From: Voacanga thouarsii
Taxonomy: Eukaryota; Streptophyta; Magnoliopsida; Gentianales; Apocynaceae
NCBI GenBank assembly: GCA_026120185.1
Contig: JANUWF010003379.1
Location: forward strand, 62,001 to 126,000
Direction of reading: 5' to 3'
DNA length: 64,000 bases
The position numbers and the translations under genes were made by a program. The notes beneath the pieces were generated by a model. The model did not search any database. It worked only from the letters and a program-made list of their open reading frames with translations, and was not told the origin of the DNA. Positions 42,430 to 55,600 of the stretch are shown piece after piece; position 1 is the stretch's first letter, and every line of letters starts with the position of its first letter.

Positions 42430-42480
42430 ATATATATAGCATGCAATCCGAGATATATTTTGGAATGCAATCCAACAAAT
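42430..42480 (+). repeat. Chimeric, strongly shortened monomer
   Basis: Two ATGCAATCC words lie within about 34 bp (near 42441 and 42465), where they are normally about 151 bp apart. The GAGATATAT variant runs directly into ATTTTGGAATGCAATCC, so the join is at the shared GATATAT word. Confidence 0.75.
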
Positions 42481-42900
42481 ATCTACAAAAATACCGAAAA
42501 CCTAAGACATTTACAAAGACAGACACTTTCAATTAATGATCCGACCGTTAGATTTATTTAAATTGGTAGGAATAGATTTATGGCCAAGTTTGAATATAAT
42601 CGGATATATTTTCGCATGCAATCCAATAAATGTCTACAAAAAGATCGAAAACCTAAGACATTTACAAAGATAGGCACTTTCAATTAGTGATCCGACCAAT
42701 AGATTTGTTTAAATTGCTAATAAAATTGTTATGACCAAATTTGAGGATAATCGGATATATTTTTGCATTCAATCCAACAAATATCAACAAAAATACCGAA
42801 AACCTATGGCATTTGCAAAGATAAGAATTTTCAATTAATGATCCGGCCATTAGATTAGTTTAAATAGCAAAGAAAAGTGTTATGACCAAATTTGAAGATA

Positions 42901-42930
42901 ATCGTATATATTTTGGCATACAAAGAGACC
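42901..42930 (+). repeat. 18-bp deletion inside a monomer
   Basis: TTTTGGCAT is followed directly by ACAAAGAGACCG, missing the GCAATCCAACAAATGTCT segment. The loss shifts the offset to the 48-kb relative from 5410 to 5428 bp, which supports it as a real local deletion. Confidence 0.75.
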
Positions 42931-45900
42931 GAAAACTTAAGGGCATTTACAAAGATAGGAACGTTCAATAAATGATCTGACCATTAGATTTGTTTAAATT
43001 ACTACAAAAAGTGTTATGACCATGCTTGAATTTAATCAGATATATTTTGGCATGCAATCCAACAAATGTTTACAAAAATACCAAAACCCAAAGCATTTAC
43101 AAAGATAGGCACTTTCAACTAATGATCTGACCGTTAGATTTGTTTAAATTGCTAGGAAAATAGCTATGACCAAATTTGAAGATAATCGGATATATTTTGG
43201 CATGCAATCCAACAAATGACTACAAAAGGACCGAAAACCTAAGGCATTTACAAAGATTGACACTTTCAATAAATGATCCGACCGTTAGATTTTTTAATTT
43301 TCTAAGAAAAGTGTTATGCCAAAGTTTGAATATAATCGGATATATTTTAGCATGCAATCCTATAAATGTCTACAAAAAGACCAAAAACCTAGGGCATTTG
43401 CAATGATTGGAACATTCAATTAACGATCCGACCATTAGATTTGTTTAAATTGCATATAAAAGTGTTATTACCAAATTTGAAGTTAATCGGATATATTTTG
43501 GCAAGCAATCCAACAAATGTCTACAACAAGACCGAAAACCTAAGGGCATTTACAAATATAGGAACTTTCAATTAATGATTCGACAATTAGATTTGTTTAA
43601 ATTGCTAGCAATAGTGTTATGACCAAGTTCTAATATAGTCGGATATAATTTGGCATGCAAATCCAACAAATGTCTAGAAAAAGATCGAAACCTATGTCAT
43701 TTACAAAGATTACAACTTTCAATTAATTATCTGACCATTAGATTTGATTAAATTGCTAAGAGAAGTTATATGACCAAGTTTTAATATAATCGGATATATT
43801 TTGGTATGCAATCTAACAAATCTCTACAAAAAGACCGAAAACCTATGACATTTACAAAGATAGACACTTTCAATTAATGATCCGCCCGTTAGATTTGTTT
43901 AAATTTCTAGGAAAAGTGTTATGCTCAAGTTTGAATATAATCGGGTCTATTTTATCTTGAAATCCAACAATTGTCTAGAAAAAGACCGAAACCCAAAGCA
44001 ATTACAAAGATAGGCACTTTCAATTAATGATCTGACCGTTAGATTTGTTTAAATTGCTAGGAAAAGAGCTATGACAAAATTTGCAGATAATCGGATATAT
44101 TTTGGTATGCAATCCAACAAATGACTACAAAAAGACCGAAAACCTAAGGCATTTACAAGGATAGGCACACATTCAATTAATGATCCGGCCGTTAGATTTT
44201 TTAAATTGCTAAGAAAAGTGTTATGCCAATGTTTGAATATAATCGGATATATTTTGGCATGCAATCCAACCAATGTCTACAAAAAGTCCGACAACCTAGG
44301 GCATTTATAAAGATTGGAACATTTAATTAACGATCCTACCATTAGATTTGTTTACATTGCAAATAAAAGTGTTACGACCAAATTTGAAGATAATCGTATA
44401 TATTTTGGTATGCAATTCAACAAATGTCTACAAAAAGGCCGAAAACCTAAGGACATTTAAAATGATAGGAACCTCCAACAAATGATCTGATCATTAGATT
44501 TGTTAAAATTACTACAAAAAGTGTTATGACCAAGTTTGAATTTAATCGGATATATTTTGGCATGCAATCCAACAAATATTTACAAAAATATCGAAACCTA
44601 AGGCATTTAAAAAGATAGACATTCAATTAATGATCCGGCCGTTAGATTTATTTAAATTGCTAAGAAAAGTGTTATGACCAAATTTGAAGATAATCGGATT
44701 TATTTTGGCTTGCAATCCATCAAATATCAACAAAAATACCGAAAACCTAAGGCATTTACAAAGATAGGAACTTTCAATTAATGATTCGACCATTAGATTT
44801 GTTTAAATTGCTAGCAAAAGTGTTATGACCAAGTTCTGAAATAGTCGGATATATTTTGGCATGCAATCTAACAAATATCTACAAAAGACCGAAACCTATG
44901 TCATTTACAAAGATTATAACTTTCAATTAATTATCTGACCATTAGATTTGTTTAAATTGCTAAGAGAAGTGTTATGACCGAGTTTTAAAATAATCGGATA
45001 TGTTTTGGCATGCAATCCAACAAATGCCTACAAAAATACCGAAAACCTAAGACATTTACAAAGATATGCACTTTCAATTAATGATCCGACCGTTAGATTT
45101 GTTTAAATTGGTAGGAAAGAGTTATGGCCAAGTTTGAATATAATTGGATATATTTTCGCGTGCAATCCACCAAACGTCTACAAAAAGACCGAAAACCTAA
45201 GACATTTACAAAGATAGGCACACATTCAATTAATGATCCGACCGTTAGATTTGTTTAAATTGCTAAGAAAAAGTGTTATGACCAAATTTGAAGATAATCG
45301 GATTTATTTTGGTTTGCAATTCATCAAATATCAACAAAAATACCGAAAAACTATGGAATTTAAAAAGATAGGAACTTTCAATTAATGATTCGACCATTAG
45401 ATTTGTTTAAATTGCTAGCAAAAGTGTTATGACCAAGTTCTAATATTGTCGGATATATTTTGGCATGCAATCCAACAAATGTCTAGAAAAAGACCGAAAC
45501 CTAAGTCATTTACAAAGATTTCAACTTTCAATTAATGATCTGACCATTAGCTTTGTTTAAATTGCTAAGAGAAGTGTTATGATCAAGTTTTAATATAATC
45601 AGATATATTTTGGCATGCAATCCTACAAATGTCTACAAAAATACCGAAAACCTAAGACATTTACAAGGATAGGCACTTTCAATTAATGATCCGACTGTTA
45701 GATTTGTTTAAATTGGTAGGAAAAGAGTTATGGCCAAGTTGGAATATAATTGGATATATTTTCGCTTGCAATCCACCAAATGTCTACAAAAAGACCGAAA
45801 ACCTTAGACATTTACAAAGATAGGCACTTTCAATTAGTGATCCGACCATTAGATTTGTTTAAATTGCTAATAAAAGTGTTATGACCAAATTTGAAGATAA

Positions 45901-48900
45901 TAGGATATATTGTGGCTTGCAATCCATCAAATATCAACAAAAATACCGAAAACCTAAGGCATTTACAAACTTATGAACTTTCAATTAATGATTCAACCAT
46001 TAGATTTGTTTAAATTACTAGCAAAACTGTTATGACCATGTTCTAATATAATCGGATATATTTTGGTATGCAATCCAACAAATGTCTACAAAAAGACCGA
46101 AACCTAAGTCATTTACAAAGATTACAACTTTCAATTAATGATCTGACCATTAGATTTGTTTAAATTGTTAAGAGAAGTGTTATGACTAAGTTTTAATATA
46201 ATCGGATATATTTTGGTATGCAATCCAACAAATGTCTACAAAAATACCGAAACCTAAGACATTTACAAAGATAGGCACTTTCAATTAATGATCTGACAGT
46301 TAGATTTGTTTAAATTGGTAGGAAAAGAGTTATGGACAAGTTTGAATATAATCGGATATATTTTCGCAGGCAATCCACCAAATGTCTACAAAAAGAGCGA
46401 AAACCTAAGACATTTACAAAGATAGGCACTTTCAATTAGTGATCTGGCCATTATATTTGTTTAAATTGCTAGTAAAAGTTTTATAACCAAATTTGAAGAT
46501 AATCGGATATATATAGCATGCAATCCGAGATATATCAACAAAAATACCGAAATCTTACGGCATTCACAAAGATAGGCACTTTCAATTAATGATCCGACCG
46601 TTAGATTTGTTTAAATTGTTAATAAAAGCCTTATGACCAAATATGAAGATAATAGGATATATTCTGGTAGGCAATCCAACAAATATCTACAAAAATACCG
46701 AAAACCTAAGGCATTTACAAAGATAGGCACATTCAATTACTGATCCGACCGTTAGATTTGTTTAAATTTCTAGGAAAAGTGTTATGCCCAGGTTTCAATA
46801 TAATCGGGTATATTTTGGCTTGAAATCCAACAATTGCCTAGAAAAAGACCGAACACCCAAAGCATTTACAATGATTGGCACTTTCAATTAATGATCTGAC
46901 CGTTAGATTTGTTTAAATTGCTTGGAAAAGAGCTATGCCCAAATTTGAAAATAATTGGATATATTTTGGCATGCAATCCAACAAATAACTACAAAAAGAC
47001 CGAAAACCTAACGCATTTACAAAGATAGGCACTTTCAATTAATGATCCGACCGTTAGATTTTTTAAATTGCTAAGTAAAGTGTTATGCCAAAGTTTGAAT
47101 ATAATCGGATATATTTTGGTATGCAATCCAACAATTGTCTACAAAAAGACCGAAAACCTAGGGCATTTACAAAGATTGGAACATTCAATTAATGATCCGA
47201 CCATTAGATTTGTTTAAATTTCAAATAAAAGTTTTATGACCAAATTTGAAGATAATCGGATATATTTTGGCGTGTAATCCAACAAATGTCTACAAAAGGA
47301 CCGAAAACCTTAGGGCATTTACAATGACATAAACTTCCAATAAATGATCTGATCATTAGATTTGTTTAAATTACTATAAAAAGTGTTATGACCAAGTTTA
47401 AATTTAATCGGATTTATTTTTGCATACAATCCAACAAATATTTACAAAATAACCGAAACCGAAGGCATTTACAAAGATATGCGCATTCAATTAAAGATCC
47501 GACCATTAGATTTGTTTAAATTGCTAAGAAAAGTGTTATGACCAAATTTGAAGATAAGCGGATTTATTTTGTTCTGCAATCCGTCAAATATCAACAAAAA
47601 TACCGAAAACTTAAGGCATTTACAAAGATAGGAACTTTCAATTAATGATTCGACCATTAGATTTGTTTAAATTGCTAGCAAAAGTGTTATGACCAAGTTC
47701 TAATATAGTCGGATATATTTTGGCATGCAATCCAACAAATGTCTACAAAAAGACCGAAACCTATGTCATTTACAAAGATTACAACTTTCAATTAATTATC
47801 TGACCGTTAGATTTTTTTAAATTGCGAAGAGAAGTGTTATGACTAAGTTTGAATATAATCGGATATATTTTGGAATGCAATCCAACAAATGTCTACAAAA
47901 ATACCGAAAACCTATGACATTTACAAAGATAGGCACTTTCAATTAATGATCCGACCGTTAGATTTATTTAAATTGGTAGGAAAAGAGTTATGGCCAAGTT
48001 TGAATATAATCGAATATATTTTCGCATGCAATCCACCAAATGTCTACAAAAAAAGCGAAAACCTAAGACATTTACAAAGATAGGCACTTTCAATTAGTGA
48101 TCCGACTAATAGATTTGTTTAAATTACTAATAAAATTGTTATGACCAAATTTGAGGATAATCGGATATATTTTTGCATGCAATCCAACAAATATTAACAA
48201 AAATACCGAAAACCTATGGCATTTACAAAGATAAGAACTTTCAATTAATGATCCGGCCATTAGATTAGTTTAAATAGCAAGGAAAAATATGATGACCAAA
48301 TTTGAAGATAATCGTATATATTTTGGCATGCAATCCAACAAATGTCTACAGAAAGACCGAAAACTTAAGGGCATTTACAAAGATAGGAACGTTCAATAAA
48401 TGATCTGACCATTAGATTTGTTTAAATTACTACAAAAAGTGTTATGATCATGTTTGAATTTAATCAGATATATTTTGGCATGCAATCCAACCAATGTTTA
48501 CAAAAATAACGAAACCCAAAGCATTTACAAAGATAGGCACTTTCAACTAATGATCTGACCGTTAGATTTGTTTAAATTGCTAGGAAAAGAGCTATGACCA
48601 AATTTGAAGATAATCGGATATATTTTGGCTTGCAATCCAACAAATGACTACAAAAGGACCGAAAACCTAAGGCATTTACAAAGATTGGCACTTTCAATAA
48701 ATGATCCGACCGTTTGATTTTTTAATTTGCTAAGAAAAGTGTTATGCCAAAGTTTGAATATAATCGGATATATTTTAGCATGCAATCCAACAAATGTCTA
48801 CAAAAAGACCAAAAACCTAGGGCATTTGCAATGATTGGAACATTCAATTAATGATCCGACCATTAAATTTGTTTAAATTGCAAATAAAAGTGTTATGACC

Positions 48901-49682
48901 AAATTTGAAGTTCATCGGATATATTTTGGCAAGCAATCCAACAAATGTCTACAACAAGACCGAAAACCTAAGGGCATTTACAAAGATATGAACTTTCAAT
49001 TAATGATTCGGCCATTAGATTTGTTTAAATTGCTAGCAAAAGTGTTATGTCCAAGTTCTAATATAGTCGGATATAATTTGGCATGCAAATCCAACAAATG
49101 TCTAGAAAAAGATCGAAACCTATGTCATTTACAAAGATTGCAACTTTCAATTAATTATGTGACAATTAGATTTGATTAAATTGCTAAGAGAAGTTTTATG
49201 ACCAAGTTTTAATATAATCGGATATATTTTGGTATGCAATCTAACAAATGTCTACAAAAAGACCGAAAATCTATGACATTTACAAAGATAGACACTTTCA
49301 ATTAATGATCCGACCGTTATATTTTTTAAATTTCTAGGAAAAGTGTTATGCCCAAGTTTGAATATAATCGGGTCTATTTTATCTTGAAATCCAACAATTG
49401 TCTAGAAAAAGACCGAAAACCCAAAGCATTTACAAAGATAGGCACTTTCAATTAATGATCTGACCGTTAGATTTGTTTAAATTGCTAGGAAAAGAGCTAT
49501 GCCAAAATTTGAAGATAATCGGATATATTTTGGCATGCAATCCAACAAATGACTACAAAAAGACTGAAAACCTAAGGCATTTACAAGGATTGGAACATTT
49601 AATTAACGATCCAACCATTAGATTTGTTTAAATTGCAAATAAAAGTGTTACGACCAAATTTGAAGATAATCGGATATATTTT

Positions 49683-50435
49683 GGCATGCAATCCAACTAA
49701 TGTCTACAAAAAGACTGAAAACCTAAGGGCATTTACAAAGATAGAAACTTCCAATAAATGATCCGATCATTAGATTTGTTTAAATTACTACAAAAAGTGG
49801 TATGACCAAGTTTGAATTTAATCGGATATATTTTGGCATGCAATCCAACAAATGTCTATAAAAATACCGAAACCCAAGGCATTTACAAAGATAGGCACAT
49901 TCAATTAATGATTCGAGCGTTAGATTTGTTTAAATTGTTAAGAAAAGTGTTATGACCAAATTTGAAGATAATCGGATTTATTTTGGCTTGCAATCCATCA
50001 AATATCAACAAAAATACCGAAAACCTAAGGCATTTACAAAGATAAGAACTTTCAAATAATGATCCGACCATTAGATTAGTTTAAATTGCAAAGAAATGTG
50101 TTATGACCACGTTCTAATATAATCGGATATATTTTGGTATGCAATCCAACAATTGTCTACAAAAAGACCGAAACCTAAGTCATTTACAAAGATTACAACT
50201 TCCAATTAATGATCTGACCATTAGATTTGTTTAAATTGTTAAGTGAAGTGTCATGACCAAGTTTGAATATAATCGGATATATTTTCGCATGCAATCCACT
50301 AAATGTCTACAAAAAGACCGAAACCTAAGACATTTACAAAGATAGGCACTTTCAATTAGTGATCCGACCAATAGATTTGTTTAAATTGCAAATAAAATTG
50401 TTATGACCAAATTTGAGGATAATCGGATATATTTT
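49683..50435 (+). repeat. Near-identical 753-bp tandem duplication, first copy
   Basis: This is a five-monomer block from the AATCCAACTAATG variant through the TTGCAAATAAAATTG variant. Read against 50436-51188, it differs at one base (G against A near 50707 in the second copy). The identity ends at about 51187 in the second copy, where TTTTTGCATGC replaces TTTTGGCATGC. Confidence 0.9.
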
Positions 50436-51188
50436 GGCATGCAATCCAACTAATGTCTACAAAAAGACTGAAAACCTAAGGGCATTTACAAAGATAGAAA
50501 CTTCCAATAAATGATCCGATCATTAGATTTGTTTAAATTACTACAAAAAGTGGTATGACCAAGTTTGAATTTAATCGGATATATTTTGGCATGCAATCCA
50601 ACAAATGTCTATAAAAATACCGAAACCCAAGGCATTTACAAAGATAGGCACATTCAATTAATGATTCGAGCGTTAGATTTGTTTAAATTGTTAAGAAAAG
50701 TGTTATAACCAAATTTGAAGATAATCGGATTTATTTTGGCTTGCAATCCATCAAATATCAACAAAAATACCGAAAACCTAAGGCATTTACAAAGATAAGA
50801 ACTTTCAAATAATGATCCGACCATTAGATTAGTTTAAATTGCAAAGAAATGTGTTATGACCACGTTCTAATATAATCGGATATATTTTGGTATGCAATCC
50901 AACAATTGTCTACAAAAAGACCGAAACCTAAGTCATTTACAAAGATTACAACTTCCAATTAATGATCTGACCATTAGATTTGTTTAAATTGTTAAGTGAA
51001 GTGTCATGACCAAGTTTGAATATAATCGGATATATTTTCGCATGCAATCCACTAAATGTCTACAAAAAGACCGAAACCTAAGACATTTACAAAGATAGGC
51101 ACTTTCAATTAGTGATCCGACCAATAGATTTGTTTAAATTGCAAATAAAATTGTTATGACCAAATTTGAGGATAATCGGATATATTTT
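50436..51188 (+). repeat. Near-identical 753-bp tandem duplication, second copy
   Basis: This matches 49683-50435 at offset 753. The rare variants CACGTTCTAATATAATCGG (50108 and 50861) and AACAATTGTCTAC are shared. The one difference seen is TGTTATAACC at about 50701-50710 in place of TGTTATGACC. Confidence 0.9.
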
Positions 51189-52600
51189 TGCATGCAATGC
51201 AACAAATATCAACAAAAATACCGAAAACCTATGGCATTTACAAAGATAAGAACTTTCAATTAATGATCCGGCCATTAGATTAGTTTAAATAGAAAGGAAA
51301 AGTGTTATGACCAAATTTGAAGATAATCGTATATATTTTGGCATGCAATCCAACAAATGTCTACAGAAAGACCGAAAACTTAAGGGCATTTACAAAGATA
51401 GGAACGTTCAATAAATGATCTGACCATTAGATTTGTTTAAATTACTACAAAAAGTGTTATGACCATGTTTGAATTTAATCAGATATATTTTGGCATGCAA
51501 TCCAACAAATGTTTACAAAAATAACGAAACCCAAAGCATTTACAAAGATATGCACTTTCAACTAATGATCTGACCGTTAGATTTGTTTAAATTGCTAGGA
51601 AAAGAGCTATGACCAAATTTGAAGATAATCGGATATATTTTGGCTTGCAATCCAACAAATGACTACAAAAGGACCGAAAACCTAAGGCATTTACAAAGAT
51701 TGACACTTTCAATAAATGATCCGACTGTTTGATTTTTTAATTTGCTAAGAAAAGTGTTATGCCAAAGTTTGAATATAATCGGATATATTTTAGCATGCAT
51801 TCCAACAAATGTCTACAAAAAGACCAAAAACCTAGGGCATTTGCAATGATTGGAACATTCAATTAATGATCCGACCATTAGATTTGTTTAAATTGCAAAT
51901 AAAAGTGTTATGACCAAATTTGAAGTTCATCGGATATATTTTGGCAAGCAATCCAACAAATGTCTACAACAAGACCGAAAACCTAAGGGCATTTACAAAG
52001 ATATGAACTTTCAATTAATGATTCGACCATTAGATTTGTTTAAATTGCTAGCAAAAATGTTATGACCAAGTTCTAATATAGTCGGATATAATTTGGCTTG
52101 CAAATCCAACAAATGTCTAGAAATAGATCGAAACCTATGTCATTTACAAAGATTGCAACTTTCAATTAATTATCTGACAATTAGATTTGATTAAATTGCG
52201 AAGAGAAGTTTTATGACCAAGTTTTAAAATAATCGGATATATTTTGGTATGCAATCTAACAAATGTCTACAAAAAGACCGAAAACCTATGACATTTACAA
52301 AGATAGACACTTTCAATTAATGATCCGACCGTTAGATTTTTTAAATTTCTAGGAAAAGTGTTATACCCAAGTTTGAATATAATCGGGTCTATTATATCTT
52401 GAAATCCAACAATTGTCTAGAAAAAGACCGAAAACCCAAAGCATTTACAAAGATAGGCACTTTCAATTAATGATCTGACCGTTAGATTTGTTTAAATTGC
52501 TAGGAAAAGAGCTATGGCAAAATTTGAAGATAATCGGATATATTTTGGCATGCAATCCAACAAATGACTACAAAAAGACCGAAAACCTAAGGCATTTACA

Positions 52601-55600
52601 AGGATAGGCACTTTCAATTAATAATCCGGCCGTTAGATTTTTTAAATTACAAAGAAAAGTGTTATGCCAAAGTTTGAATATAATTGGATATATTTTGGCA
52701 TGCAATCCAACAAATGTCTACAAAAATACCGAAACCCAAGGCATTTACAAAGATAGGCACATTCAATTAATGATTTGATCGTTAGATTTGTTTAAATTGC
52801 TAAAAAAAGTGTTATGACCAAATTTGAAGATAATCGGATTTATTTTGGCTTGCAATCCATCAAATATCAACAAAAAAACCGAAAACCTAAGGCATTCACA
52901 AAGATAAGAACTTTCAAATAATGATCCGACCATTAGATTAGTTTAAATTGCAAAGAAAAGTGTTATGACCACGTTCTAATATAATCGGATATATTTTGGT
53001 ATGCAATCCAATAAATGTCTTCAAAAAGACCGAAACCTAAGTCATTTACAAAGATTACAACTTCCAATTAATGATCTGACCATTTGATTTGTTTAAATTG
53101 TTAAGTGAAGTGTCATGACCAAGTTTTAATATAATCGGATATATTTTGGTATGCAATCCAACAAATGTCAACAAAAATACCGAAAACCTAAGACATTTAC
53201 AAAGATAGGCACTTTCAATTAATGATCTGACCGTTAGATTTGTTTAAATTGGTAGGAAATGAGTTATGGACAAGTTTAAATATAATCGGATATATTTTCG
53301 CAGGCAATCCACCAAATGTCTACAAAAAGATCGAAAACCTAAGATATTTACAAAGATAGGCACTTTCAATTAGTGATCCGACCATTAGTTTTGCTTAAAT
53401 AACTAATAAAAGTGTTATGACCAAATTTGAAGATAATTGGATATATATTGCATGCAATCCGAGATATATCAACAAAAATACCGAAATTTTAAGGCATTCA
53501 CAAAGATAGGCACTTTCAATTAATGATCCGACCGTTAGATTTGATTAAATTGTTAATAAAAGTCTTATGACCAAATATGAAGATAATATGATATATTCTG
53601 GCATGCAATCCAACAAATATCTACAAAAATACCGAAAACCTAATGCATTTACATAGATAGGCACTTTCAATTAATAATCCGACCGTTAGATTTGTTTAAA
53701 CTTCTAGGAAAAGTGTTATGCCCAAGTTTGAATATAATCGGGTTTATTTTGGCTTGAAATCCAACAATTGTCTAGAAAAAAGACCGAAAACCCAAAGCAT
53801 TTACAAAGATAGGCACTTTCAATTAATGATCTGACCGTTAGATTTGTTTAAATTGCTAGGAAAAGAGCTATGACCAAATTTGAATATAATCGGATATATT
53901 TTGGCATGCAATCCAACAAATAACTACAAAAAGACCGAAAACCTAAGGCATTTACAAAGATAGGCACTTTCAATTAATGATCCGGCCGTTAGATTTTTTA
54001 AATTGTTAAGAAAAGTGTTATGCCATAGTTTGAATATAATCGGATATATTTTGGCATGCAATCGAACCAATGTTTACAAAAAGACCGAAAACCTAGGGCA
54101 TTTACAAGGATTGGAACATTTAACTAACGATCCTACCATTAGATTTGTTTAAATTGCAAATAAAAGTGTTATGAGCAAATTTGAAGATAATCGGATATAT
54201 TTTGGCATGCAATCCAACAAATGTCTACAAAAAGACTGAAAACCTAAGGGCATTTATAAAGATAGAAACTTCCAATAAATGATCCGATCATTAGATTTGT
54301 TTAAATTACTACAAAAAGTGGTATGTTCAAGTTTGAATTTTATCGGATATATTTTGGCATGCAATCCAACAAATGTCTACAAAAATACCGAAACCCAAGG
54401 CATTTACAAAGATAGGCACATTCAATTAATTATTCGACCGTTAGATTTGTTTAAATTGTTTAGAAAAGTGTTATGACCAAATTTGAAGATAATCGGATTT
54501 ATTTTGGCTTGCAATCCATCAAATATCAACAAAAATACCGAAAACCTAAGGCATTTACAAAGATAGGAACTTTATATTAATGATTCGACCATTAGATTTG
54601 TTTAAATTGCTAGCAAAAGTGTTATGACCAAGTTCTAATATAGTCGGATATATTTTGGCATGCAATCTTACAAATATCTACAAAAGACCGAAACCTATGT
54701 CATTTACAAAGATTACAACTTTCAACTAATTATCTGACCATTAGATTTGTTTAAATTGCTAAGAGAAGTGTTATGTCCGAATTTGAAGATAATCGAATAT
54801 ATTTTGGCATGCAATCCAACAAATGTCTACAAAAATATCGAAAACCTAAGACATTTACAAAGATAGGCACTTTCAATTAATGATCCGTCCGTAAGATTTG
54901 TTTAAATTGGGAGGAAAAGAGTTATGGCCAAGTTTGAATATAATCGGATATATTTTCGAGTGCAATCCACCAAATGTCTACAAAAAGAGCGAAAACCTAA
55001 GACATTTACAAAGATAGGCACACATTCAATTAATGATCCGATCGTTAATTTGTTTAAATTGCTAAGAAAAAGTGTTATGACCAAATTTGAAGATAATCGG
55101 ATTTATTTTGGTTTGCAATCCATCAAATATCAACAAAAATACCGAAACCTAAGGCATTTACAAAGATAGGAACTTTCAATTAATGATTCGACCATTAGAT
55201 TTGTTTAAATTGCTAGCAAAAGTGTTATGACCAAGTTCTAATATTGTCGGATATATTTTGGAATGCAATCCAATAAATGTCTACAAAAAGACGGAAAACC
55301 TAAGGGCATTTACAAAGATAGGAACCTCCAATAAATGATCAGACCATTAGATTTGTTTAAATTACTACAAAAAGTGTTATGACCAATTTTGAATTTAATC
55401 GGTTATATTTTGGCATGCAATCCAACAAATGTTTACTAAAATAACGAAACCTAAGGCATTTACAAAGATAGGCACATTCAATTAATGATCCAACCGTTAG
55501 TTTTGTTTAAATTGCAAATAAAAGTGCTATGACCTAATTTGAAGTTAATCGGATATATTTTGGCAAACAATCCAACAAATGTCTACAACAAGACCGAAAA

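Larger units (their letters stand above)
41351..48140 (+). repeat. Satellite, mosaic region F2 with 27-monomer (4077-bp) repeat
   Basis: TTCTAATATTGTC(A/G)GATA at 41361 and 45438, and the CCGAGATATAT marker at 42448 and 46525, are both 4077 bp apart, which is exactly 27 monomers. The segment 42731-44100 also corresponds to 48141-49600 at offset 5410. That offset changes to 5428 after an 18-bp deletion near 42915. Confidence 0.83.
48141..52600 (+). repeat. Satellite, recent higher-order block with 3015-bp (20-monomer) offset
   Basis: The segment 48141 to about 49590 recurs at 51157 to about 52600 with an offset of 3015-3016 bp. Examples are GC(A/T)TGCAAATCCAAC at 49081 and 52096, and the GGGTCTATT variant at about 49370 and 52385. 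In a 165-bp stretch compared by eye (48590 against 51605) there are two differences, so this is much more recent than the family-1 copies. It contains the 753-bp tandem duplication. Confidence 0.85.
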
